Positions 16,263 through 23,708 of a stretch of DNA of 47,769 bases are shown piece after piece. The stretch comes from Flavonifractor sp. An100 (lineage in GTDB: Bacteria > Bacillota > Clostridia > Oscillospirales > Oscillospiraceae): positions 1 through 47,769 of the forward strand of contig NZ_NFMA01000003.1 of assembly GCF_002161175.1 (NCBI RefSeq). Reading direction: 5' to 3'. The notes under the pieces are model-generated. The model was not told where the DNA came from. It saw only the letters and a list, made by a program, of their open reading frames with translations, and did not search any database. Each line of letters starts with the position of its first letter. The first letter of the stretch is position 1. The position numbers were made by a program, and so were the translations under genes.

Positions 16263-17267
16263 TTATTTTACCGTCCAACCCATGGGAATGAACAGCTCCT
16301 TGAACCGCTCGACTGCAAAGGGGTCGGTCATGCCGGCGATATAATCACACACCGCCCGGTCGATCCCCTCCTCCGCCCGAATGGACTGAAAGTCATCGGG
16401 CAACTCGTCCGGCTGCCTCTGGTAATATTCAAAGAGCATACGCAGCATGTCCTGGGCCTTGCCCTCCTCCCCCTTTGCCAGGGGATTGGTGTAGACATTG
16501 GCAAACATAAACTCCTTTAGGGCTTGCATCGCCTCCTCCACCTCCGCAGACTGGCGGATGGAGGGCTGATTCATGCTGGCCTGGATGGCGTCCTGCACCA
16601 GAGCGTCAATCCGGGCCCCGTGGGTAAAGCCCAACACGCCCGAGATCTCCAGGGGGATGTCAATGGGGTAGATCACACCCCCCCGCAGTGCGTCCTCAAT
16701 ATCATGGTTGATGTAAGCGATATGGTCAGCCAGGCGAACCACCTGTCCCTCCAGAGTAGCTGCCGGCTCTCCTTTGGTGTGGCACAGGATGCCGTTGCGG
16801 ACTTCCCAGGTCAGGTTGAGCCCTTCCCCGTTCTTTTCCAGCCGCTCCACCACACGGACCGACTGCTGGTAGTGGGCAAAGCCGCCGGGCATCACCGCAT
16901 TTAACGCCCGCTCCCCTGCGTGCCCAAAGGGGGTGTGGCCCAAATCGTGGCCCAGGGCAATGGCTTCGGTGAGATCCTCATTCAGGGACAGAGCCCGGGC
17001 AATGGTACGGGCAATCCGGTTGACCTCCAGTGTATGGGTCATACGGGTGCGGTAGTGGTCCCCCTCCGGCTGGAGAAACACCTGAGTCTTATGTTTCAGC
17101 CGCCGAAACGCCTTGCTGTAGACGATCCGGTCCACATCCCGCTGAAAGGGGGTGCGGACGGAGCACTCCTCCTCTTTCCGCTGCCGCCCCCGCGTCTGAG
17201 CGGAACGGCAGGCATAGGGGGACAGACAGCTGTCCTCTCTCTGCTGCGTCTGCTCCCGCAGTGTCAT
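16263..17267 (-). CDS. dgt: Deoxyguanosinetriphosphate triphosphohydrolase-like protein (334 aa)
   Basis: HD-superfamily dNTP triphosphohydrolase, which splits dGTP (or other dNTPs) to the nucleoside and triphosphate. Metal-binding residues are visible: His78 in RMTHTLE, His107-Asp108 in GHDLGH, plus His111 and His116 in TPFGHAGE, and an Asp in LADHIAYINHD. N-terminal YACRSAQTRGR is typical of the Firmicute/Dgt type 2 proteins of about 335 aa. AGAGGAGG precedes the ATG. First gene of the dnaG-sigA unit, linking dNTP pools to replication. Confidence 0.9.
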   Translation of the reverse strand: MTLREQTQQREDSCLSPYACRSAQTRGRQRKEEECSVRTPFQRDVDRIVYSKAFRRLKHKTQVFLQPEGDHYRTRMTHTLEVNRIARTIARALSLNEDLTEAIALGHDLGHTPFGHAGERALNAVMPGGFAHYQQSVRVVERLEKNGEGLNLTWEVRNGILCHTKGEPAATLEGQVVRLADHIAYINHDIEDALRGGVIYPIDIPLEISGVLGFTHGARIDALVQDAIQASMNQPSIRQSAEVEEAMQALKEFMFANVYTNPLAKGEEGKAQDMLRMLFEYYQRQPDELPDDFQSIRAEEGIDRAVCDYIAGMTDPFAVERFKELFIPMGWTVK

Positions 17268-17386
17268 AGTCTGCCTCCTCTCTGTCTCAGCCTTGATTTG
17301 TTACAGTTTCATATTTATCTATACGAAATAAAGTGACGTTTTCCTGCTTCCTTCCCTGGATTTTTTCATTCTCTTCTCTTTGCACA

Positions 17387-17424
17387 AAAAACAACCGCCG
17401 CAGCGGGCTGCGGCAGTTGTTTTT
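17387..17424 (-). terminator. Terminator of the nhaC-type gene
   Basis: Stem AACAAC-GCCGCAG/CTGCGGC-GTTGTT with one mismatch, followed on the minus strand by a T-run; 20 nt past the antiporter stop codon. Confidence 0.8.
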
Positions 17425-17444
17425 GTCTGTAATTTTCTGATTTC

Positions 17445-18779
17445 TCAGCCTTGTGGCTTCTTGCCCGCCAACAACAGGATATAAATAATGGAGCTGACCG
17501 CCAGCAGATAGGGATAAAACAGGCAGGGGATTACCTCGAAGGCGGACACCTGGCTGCCCAGGGAAATGGAGGTGGAAACCGCAATGAGCATCTGGGCGCC
17601 GTAAGGAATCACGCCCTGGAAAATGCAGGAGAAGGTATCCAGCAGGGAGGCCGACTCCTTGGGGGTAATGCCATACTCCTGGCTGATCTCCCGGGCAATG
17701 GGGCCAGCCATCACGATGGCTACGGTGTTGTTGGCGGTGGCGATATCCATGGCTCCCACCAGCAGGCCCACACCCAGTCTGCCTCCAACCCGGCCCTTAA
17801 ACACCCGGCGAATAAAGGACAGCAGGGCTTCAAAGCCGCCGTGCTCCCGAATCAGGCCGCACATGGCGGACACCAAGATGGTGACCATGATGGTCTCAAA
17901 CATTCCCTCCGCTCCCGTCTTCATACTGGTCATCAGAGTCATGCCATCCACCGTTCCGGTGGACACAGTGATCAGAATCCCGGAGAAAATACCCACCAGC
18001 AAAACTACAAACACATTAAGGCCAAGGATGCCGCCCACCAGCACCAGCACATAGGGAATAAGCAGCATCATGTTATATTCCGGAATGTCAATGGACTGTA
18101 GTCCCGTCTGGAACGACAGCACCAAGATCAGCGCCAGCGTGGCCAGGGCGGCAGGGAAGGCAATTTTAAAGTTCGCACGGAACTTGTCCCGCATGGCGCA
18201 GCCCTGGGTATTACACGCGGCAATGGTGGTATCAGAAATAAAGGACAGGTTGTCTCCAAACATTGCCCCGCCCATCACCGAGCCAATACACAGCGGCAGA
18301 GAGAAACCAGAAACCTGAGCCACCGCTACACCAATGGGGACGATCAGGGTAATGGTGCCCACCGAAGTACCCATAGCTGTGGACACAAAGCAAGCGGCCA
18401 CAAACAGCACTGCTACCGAAGCCCAAGCCGGGGTGACGGAAAGCAGGAAATAGGCCACCGCCTCGGCGCTGTCCCGTCCGGTCACTCCCACAAACACTCC
18501 CGCCACCAGGAAAATCAGAATCATGGTCATGATATTTTTATCGCCCACACCCCGGGCCATGACCGCCAACTTGTCATCAAAGCTCAGGGACCGATTCTGT
18601 AGGCAGGCCACCAGCAGAGCGACCAGGAAGACTACCACGATGGGAATGCTGTAAAAGCCCATCTCAATCTTCAGCCTATACTCAAATATGTAGCCCAGCC
18701 CCAGATACAACACCAGGAATACCCAAATTGGCAGCAGGGCAACCGGGTTGCTCTTTTTCCGTCTCTCCTTGGAATCCAT
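17445..18779 (-). CDS. NhaC-family Na+/H+ antiporter (444 aa)
   Basis: Polytopic inner-membrane transporter with about 11-12 hydrophobic spans, of the NhaC/ArsB-NhaD-like Na+:H+ antiporter group. Recognisable stretches include GTSVGTITLIVPIG, GGAMFGDNLSFISDTT and an ion-path region MDIATANNTVAIV near the C-terminus. Substrate could also be an amino or carboxylic acid/H+ exchange, since family members are broad. The start at 18779 (MDSKERRKK) is chosen because GGGAGGA lies 8 nt upstream; longer in-frame starts run into non-conserved sequence. Single gene. Confidence 0.85.
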   Translation of the reverse strand: MDSKERRKKSNPVALLPIWVFLVLYLGLGYIFEYRLKIEMGFYSIPIVVVFLVALLVACLQNRSLSFDDKLAVMARGVGDKNIMTMILIFLVAGVFVGVTGRDSAEAVAYFLLSVTPAWASVAVLFVAACFVSTAMGTSVGTITLIVPIGVAVAQVSGFSLPLCIGSVMGGAMFGDNLSFISDTTIAACNTQGCAMRDKFRANFKIAFPAALATLALILVLSFQTGLQSIDIPEYNMMLLIPYVLVLVGGILGLNVFVVLLVGIFSGILITVSTGTVDGMTLMTSMKTGAEGMFETIMVTILVSAMCGLIREHGGFEALLSFIRRVFKGRVGGRLGVGLLVGAMDIATANNTVAIVMAGPIAREISQEYGITPKESASLLDTFSCIFQGVIPYGAQMLIAVSTSISLGSQVSAFEVIPCLFYPYLLAVSSIIYILLLAGKKPQG

Positions 18780-18908
18780 CTTTGGATCCTCCCTTTCATT
18801 CTCTCTTCTCCATGCCCATACGGGCATAGTCCCTATTGTAGGAGAAATCCCTTCGGGTGTCAATGCGATTTTCCCAAGAAAAGGCCACCCCTCCCCTAAA
18901 TAGGGCGA

Positions 18909-18943
18909 AAAAAGCCCCGATCCTGGCAGGACCGGGGCTTTTT
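18909..18943 (-). terminator. Terminator of the superoxide reductase gene
   Basis: AAAAAGCCCCG / CGGGGCTTTTT with an inner CCT/AGG pairing (18909-18943); T-run on the minus strand. Confidence 0.8.
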
Positions 18944-18958
18944 GCAGAAACAATTTCC

Positions 18959-19327
18959 TTAGGCCTTCCACAATCCGTGGAGGTTGCAGTATGCATAGAC
19001 CGCAACCATCTTCTCTCCCTCAGCCAGGGCGAAGACTGCCTCAGGGGCCTGACCAGGCTGCAGCTTCTTGATCTGGCTGCCCTGATTGGTCTCCAGCACG
19101 ATCCACTCAATATAGTGCTCGGGCAGCATGGGATGCGCCACAGCTCCCACGGCCACATGGACCATATTGTCCTTCTCTTCCGCCACGGGCACATGCTTCT
19201 CCAGCGCGGCATCCACGGTACCGGGAACCAGCTCAGTCATCTTCTCACCACAACAAATAACCGGCACTCCGCTGTCGTGCAGGAAAGTCACAATATTACC
19301 ACAGTGGGCACAGCGATAAAATTTCAT
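18959..19327 (-). CDS. Desulfoferrodoxin / superoxide reductase (122 aa)
   Basis: Reduces superoxide to peroxide without releasing O2, an oxygen-defence enzyme of anaerobes, taking electrons from rubredoxin. N-terminal desulforedoxin-like FeS4 site (Cys6, Cys9, Cys25, Cys26) and a C-terminal non-haem Fe centre: His45, His65, His71, Cys114 and His117, with spacing matching the 2Fe-SOR class. Full length. Start 19327 has GAGGAG 8 nt upstream. A near-consensus sigma-A promoter precedes it and a terminator follows, so it is a single-gene unit. Confidence 0.93.
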   Translation of the reverse strand: MKFYRCAHCGNIVTFLHDSGVPVICCGEKMTELVPGTVDAALEKHVPVAEEKDNMVHVAVGAVAHPMLPEHYIEWIVLETNQGSQIKKLQPGQAPEAVFALAEGEKMVAVYAYCNLHGLWKA

Positions 19328-19362
19328 AATAGTAACTCCTCTCATTACTAATTCATGCTTTC

Positions 19363-19391
19363 ATTATAGTATGCCACTACCCACATGTCAA
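19363..19391 (-). promoter_or_regulatory. Sigma-A promoter of the superoxide reductase gene
   Basis: Minus strand: -35 TTGACA (19391-19386), 17-nt spacer, -10 TATAAT (19368-19363); both hexamers are perfect consensus, so strong constitutive expression is expected. Confidence 0.9.
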
Positions 19392-19472
19392 GCATTAGGC
19401 AAAAAAAGTGGTAATTTTTTCTTACTTAATATCGGCTCACCTTGGAAAAATCAAATTCCTGTGTTTTTCCCC

Positions 19473-19501
19473 TTGCAAAACTCAAGCGGGTATGCTATAG
19501 T
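19473..19501 (+). promoter_or_regulatory. Sigma-A promoter of tRNA-Gly
   Basis: -35 TTGCAA (19473-19478), 17-nt spacer, -10 TATAGT (19496-19501), 18 nt before the mature tRNA. Confidence 0.8.
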
Positions 19502-19519
19502 GTAAAAGCTAATTTTAAT

Positions 19520-19593
19520 GCAGGTGTAGTTCAATGGCAGAATGTCAGCTTCCCAAGCTGAACACGGGGGTTCGATTCCCCTCACCTGCTCCA
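19520..19593 (+). tRNA. tRNA-Gly (anticodon CCC)
   Basis: Cloverleaf folds cleanly: acceptor GCAGGTG/CACCTGC, D arm, anticodon stem TCAGC/GCTGA with loop TTCCCAA (anticodon CCC), T arm GGGGG-TTCGATT-CCCCT, discriminator T and encoded CCA. Single tRNA with its own promoter and terminator. It reads GGG codons. Confidence 0.95.
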
Positions 19594-19594
19594 T

Positions 19595-19632
19595 GTCGGA
19601 GCAAGCGCTCAATTGCTTGCTCCGACTTTTTT
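19595..19632 (+). terminator. Terminator of tRNA-Gly
   Basis: Perfect 12-bp stem GTCGGAGCAAGC/GCTTGCTCCGAC (19595-19606 with 19615-19626), followed by T6. Confidence 0.9.
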
Positions 19633-19757
19633 ATTTCTCAAAGCACACCTATAGCACCGTTTGTCCTTCTTTAACCGCATCAGTTTGGCTGGACTTGGAT
19701 TTGGGCATAACTCTCTCACCCCCGATACCTTTGTTCGGAAAGGACGGTTTTGTGGAT

Positions 19758-21242
19758 ATGTTGGAACAAATCGATTTGGAGCAAACCATCAGCAAAGCGG
19801 ATTACAAGAAGCAAGCTGCCCAGCTGCGGCAGGAGCTGTCTGTACTGGCTCAACAGGTACGGCAAGCCAAACTCCCCGTGCTTCTCCTGTTTGAGGGCTG
19901 GGGAGCTGCCGGAAAGGGCAATCTGATTTCCAAGCTCATTGCCCAGTTTGATCCCCGCGGCTTCCGGGTCTATTCCAATGCCGCCCGGGAGCCCTTTGAG
20001 CAGCGCCGGCCACTGCTGTGGCGCTACTGGCAGCAGCTGCCTGAGCGGGGACAAATCGCGGTACTGGACCGCAGCTGGTACCAGGACATCTCTGTGGGGC
20101 GCATTGAGGAAGACCTGTCGGATGCCCAGTTTCAGCGCCGTGTCAACAGCATTTTGGCCATGGAACGGCAGCTGACGGATGACGGCTATCTTATCCTAAA
20201 GTTCTTCCTGCACATCAGCCGCAAGGAACAAAAGGCTCGTTTTGAGTCCCTCACCCAGCTCAAAAATACCCAATGGCGGGTCACCGAACAGGACCGGCGC
20301 CGCAACCGGCACTACGAGCGATATTTTCGGGCCTTTGATGACATGTTGTCCGCCACCAACACCCCAAACGCTCCCTGGCACATTCTGGCCTGTGATGACA
20401 AATACAGCCCCCGCCTGGCTATGCTGCAAATTGTCCGGGACCAGCTCCAGGCGGCGCTCCAGCAGCAAAAGCAGCCCGCTTCTCCCTCCATCCAGGAGCC
20501 GGTCTTCCCCGGTCCTTTCGTGCTTACCCCCATGCCGGAGCTCTCCCAGATCAGCCTGGAGCAGCGGGTGGAGGACGAGGTCTATAAAAAGCGCCTCAAC
20601 CAGCTCCAAAAGGAGCTTGCCGACCTGCACAACAAAATTTACCGCAAGCAGGTACCGGTCATCATCGGATACGAGGGCTGGGATGCCGCCGGCAAGGGCG
20701 GAAACATCAAGCGGGTCACCGCCGCCCTGGACCCCCGGGGCTATGAAGTCATCCCCATTGCTGCCCCCAGCCGGGAGGAACTCAACCACCAGTACCTGTG
20801 GCGTTTTTGGAATCACATCCCCAAAACCGGGCACATTGCCATCTTTGACCGCACCTGGTACGGCCGGGTCATGGTGGAGCGCATCGAAGGATTTTGCTCC
20901 CAGACCGACTGGCACAGGGCCTATCAGGAGATCAACGAGTTTGAGCGGGAGCTCTGGGACTGGGGGGCTGTGGTGATCAAATTCTGGCTCCACATCGACC
21001 AGAACGAGCAGCTCGCCCGCTTCCACGACCGGCAGAACACGCCGGAAAAGCGCTGGAAAATCACCGATGAGGACTGGAGAAACCGGGAAAAGTGGCCGCT
21101 GTATGAGCAGGCCATCAACGACATGCTCCACTATACCTCCACAGACTTCGCCCCCTGGCATATCATCGAATCCCAGGACAAAAAGTACGGGCGGCTCAAG
21201 GCCCTTCAAATCATTCTGGACGAAATCAACAAGCGGTTATAA
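19758..21242 (+). CDS. pap: Polyphosphate:AMP phosphotransferase-like protein, tandem PPK2 domains (494 aa)
   Basis: Two PPK2 domains in tandem, the arrangement of polyphosphate:AMP phosphotransferase (Pap), which uses polyP to make ADP from AMP. Domain 1 (about 15-240) has a P-loop in GWGAAGKGN and DRSWYQD; domain 2 (about 275-494) has the more canonical GWDAAGKGG and DRTWYGRV. In the family the C-terminal domain is the active one; the altered first P-loop here fits that. The ATG at 19758 is used; a GTG at 19752 is better spaced from the Shine-Dalgarno-like AAAGGA and would add two residues. Single gene ending at a convergent terminator. Confidence 0.88.
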   Translation: MLEQIDLEQTISKADYKKQAAQLRQELSVLAQQVRQAKLPVLLLFEGWGAAGKGNLISKLIAQFDPRGFRVYSNAAREPFEQRRPLLWRYWQQLPERGQIAVLDRSWYQDISVGRIEEDLSDAQFQRRVNSILAMERQLTDDGYLILKFFLHISRKEQKARFESLTQLKNTQWRVTEQDRRRNRHYERYFRAFDDMLSATNTPNAPWHILACDDKYSPRLAMLQIVRDQLQAALQQQKQPASPSIQEPVFPGPFVLTPMPELSQISLEQRVEDEVYKKRLNQLQKELADLHNKIYRKQVPVIIGYEGWDAAGKGGNIKRVTAALDPRGYEVIPIAAPSREELNHQYLWRFWNHIPKTGHIAIFDRTWYGRVMVERIEGFCSQTDWHRAYQEINEFERELWDWGAVVIKFWLHIDQNEQLARFHDRQNTPEKRWKITDEDWRNREKWPLYEQAINDMLHYTSTDFAPWHIIESQDKKYGRLKALQIILDEINKRL

Positions 21243-21256
21243 CTGCACAGCAAAAA

Positions 21257-21290
21257 AATCGGGACAGAGGATATATCCTCTGTCCCGATT
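21257..21290. terminator. Bidirectional terminator between the PPK2 gene and plsX
   Basis: Perfect 16-bp inverted repeat (21257-21272 with 21275-21290); A7 on the left and TT-rich right flank let it act on both strands between convergent genes. Confidence 0.85.
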
Positions 21291-21293
21291 GGT

Positions 21294-22331
21294 TTATTCC
21301 TCGCTCTTTCCGGGAGCGTCCAGCCGCATCACGTCAATGTTTTCGGTAATGCTCTCGATAATCCCCGAGGAGACATACTGCTTGGCCTGACGGACAGCAT
21401 TTTTAATGGCGTAGGCGTCGGAGGAGCCGTGGGCCTTGATGACCGGCTTGGAGATTCCCACCAGAGCGGTGCCTCCCACCTCTCGGGAGCTCATCAGCTT
21501 CTTCATCTTCTTCAACCCACCGGATACCAGCACAGCGGCCAGCTTGGTGAGGATGTTCTGCATGAACACGCCCTTAAGCTCCTTGACCAGATACAGGCCG
21601 GTACCCTCCATAGTTTTCAGGAAGATGTTTCCCGAATAACCGTCGCAGACGATCACGTCCACCGCACCCTCTACCGCTTCCCGGGCCTCCACGTTGCCCA
21701 CGAAGTTGATTCGTCCCGCCGCTCCGGCCTCCTGGAGCATGGGATAAACGGTGGTCTGAAGGCTGGTGCCCTTGGAGGGCTCCACACCGATGTTCAGCAG
21801 TCCCACCTTGGGCTCCGGGCGGCCCAGCACATGCTCGGCGTAGTAGGAACCCATGTAGGCAAACTGGAGCAGATACTCCGGGGGACACTCCGCGTTGGCT
21901 CCGCAGTCGATGAGCACCGCTCCGCCGCCTCCGGTGGGCACTACAGGGGCCAGGGCAGCCCGGCGGATGCCCCGGATTCGCTTGACCACCAGGGTAGCCC
22001 CGGACAGCAGCGCGCCAGTGGAACCGGCCGACACAAAGGCGTCACCCGCCCCGCTCTTGAGCAGGTTCAGCCCCACGGTAAGGGAGGAGTCCTTCTTCTC
22101 CCGGAAGGCAGTGGCCGGATTATCGCACATCTCCACCACCTCGCTGGCGTGGGCGATCTCCACACCCGCAGGCAGATCTTTGATGCCGTTTTCCTCCAGC
22201 ACCTTTAAAATCTCTTCTCCCCGGCCCACCAGCGTGATGCCGACCCCGTACTCCTGATTGGCCTGGATGGCTCCCATGACCGGAGCCTGGGGGGCATTGT
22301 CTCCACCCATGGCGTCTACGATGATTTTCAT
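21294..22331 (-). CDS. plsX: Phosphate acyltransferase PlsX (345 aa)
   Basis: Converts acyl-ACP to acyl-phosphate, the first step of the PlsX/Y/C route to phosphatidic acid. N-terminal DAMGGDNAP is diagnostic; SAGSTGALL and the C-terminal AVRQAKQYV region also match. Full length. ATG 22331 is chosen because MKIIVDAMGGD is the family start and AAGGAG lies 7 nt upstream. It is the end of the long minus-strand run; trmFO lies 26 nt upstream. Confidence 0.95.
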   Translation of the reverse strand: MKIIVDAMGGDNAPQAPVMGAIQANQEYGVGITLVGRGEEILKVLEENGIKDLPAGVEIAHASEVVEMCDNPATAFREKKDSSLTVGLNLLKSGAGDAFVSAGSTGALLSGATLVVKRIRGIRRAALAPVVPTGGGGAVLIDCGANAECPPEYLLQFAYMGSYYAEHVLGRPEPKVGLLNIGVEPSKGTSLQTTVYPMLQEAGAAGRINFVGNVEAREAVEGAVDVIVCDGYSGNIFLKTMEGTGLYLVKELKGVFMQNILTKLAAVLVSGGLKKMKKLMSSREVGGTALVGISKPVIKAHGSSDAYAIKNAVRQAKQYVSSGIIESITENIDVMRLDAPGKSEE

Positions 22332-22357
22332 ATCTTTCTCCTTCCAGTCATCCGTCT

Positions 22358-23662
22358 TCAAGTCAGGTCCAGCTGTCCCAGTGCTTCCAGGGCTCGCTGG
22401 GAGATGGCCGCGTTTTTATTCCGCTTCCCCTTTACCCGGTAGCCCAGCTGGGGAATCAGTCCAAAATTGATATTCATTGGTTGAAAGTTTATCACACTTG
22501 GGTCACTGATGTAAAGGGCCAGAGCCCCAATGGCGGTTTCCCGGGGGAAGTCGATGGCGGGACGGCCCTCCAAACGCCGGGCCAACTCCATAGCCGCCAG
22601 GCAACCGGAGGCGGTGGACTCCACATAGCCCTCCACGCCGGTGATCTGGCCGGCAAACATCAGCCGCTCCTCGCCCCGGACTCGGTAATACCGGTCCAGA
22701 AGACGGGGAGAGTCCAGGAAGGTGTTGCGGTGCATCACGCCGTACCGCACATATTCCGCATTCTTCAGGGCGGGAATCATGGAAAATACCCGCTTCTGCT
22801 CCGGCCAGCGCAAATGGGTCTGGAAGCCAACGATGTTATAGATGGACCCTTGGGCGTTGTCCTTCCGGAGCTGGACCACAGCAAAGGGCTCCTTTCCCGT
22901 CTTGGGGTCTGGCAGGCCCACCGGCTTCAGGGGACCATAGCACAGGGTATCCTGGCCCCGCCGGGCCATGACCTCCACCGGCATGCACCCCTCAAACACT
23001 CCCGCATCCTCAAAGCCGTGGACGGGGGCCTCCTCTGCGGTGGTGAGGGCCTGCCAGAAGGCCAAATACTCCTCCTGGGTGAGGGGGCAATTGATGTAGT
23101 CCGGGGTGCCCCGGTCGTAGCGGGAGGCAAACCAGGCGCTGTCCATATCCACACTCTCAAAGGTGACCAGAGGGGCGGCGGCGTCAAAGAAGTTGAGGTA
23201 CTTGCTCTCCGGGAACAGCCGGGCGATGGTCTGGGACAGAGGTTCCGAAGTGAGGGGCCCCGAAGCCAGGATCACATTTCCCTCCGCCGGGATCTCCGTC
23301 ACCTCTCCCTCCACTACGGTGATGTTGGGGTGGCTGCGGATTTTCTCGGTAATAGCGGCGGAAAAGGCGTGGCGGTCCACCGCCAGTGCCCCTCCCGCCT
23401 CCACCCGGTGGGCATCGGCACAGGCCATGATGAGGGAGGAACAGCGGCGCAGCTCCTCCTTCAGCAGGCCCACAGCGTTTTCCAACTGGTCGGAGCGCAG
23501 GGAATTGGAACAGACCAGCTCCCCAAAGTCGGCGCTGTGGTGGGCGGGGGTCATCTTCTGGGGCTTCATCTCCCGCAGCTCCACGGGAATGCCCCGCTGG
23601 GCCAGCTGCCAGGCGGCCTCGCTTCCCGCAAGGCCCGCTCCGATCACAATGACAGGTTCCAT
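22358..23662 (-). CDS. trmFO: tRNA uracil-54 methyltransferase, folate-dependent (434 aa)
   Basis: FAD- and methylene-THF-dependent enzyme making m5U54 in the T loop of tRNA (Gram-positive type). N-terminal FAD-binding GAGLAGSEAAW, then RGIPVELREMKP and CSNSLRSD, and a C-terminal GQITGVEGYVESTASG motif. Full length. ATG 23662 has AAGGAG 6 nt upstream. It sits between topA and plsX; the topA-trmFO order is widespread in Firmicutes. Confidence 0.95.
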   Translation of the reverse strand: MEPVIVIGAGLAGSEAAWQLAQRGIPVELREMKPQKMTPAHHSADFGELVCSNSLRSDQLENAVGLLKEELRRCSSLIMACADAHRVEAGGALAVDRHAFSAAITEKIRSHPNITVVEGEVTEIPAEGNVILASGPLTSEPLSQTIARLFPESKYLNFFDAAAPLVTFESVDMDSAWFASRYDRGTPDYINCPLTQEEYLAFWQALTTAEEAPVHGFEDAGVFEGCMPVEVMARRGQDTLCYGPLKPVGLPDPKTGKEPFAVVQLRKDNAQGSIYNIVGFQTHLRWPEQKRVFSMIPALKNAEYVRYGVMHRNTFLDSPRLLDRYYRVRGEERLMFAGQITGVEGYVESTASGCLAAMELARRLEGRPAIDFPRETAIGALALYISDPSVINFQPMNINFGLIPQLGYRVKGKRNKNAAISQRALEALGQLDLT

Positions 23663-23708
23663 AGGGTTCTCCTTTTTTCTTTGGTTCACTGCCCCGGGCT
23701 ATCACCGC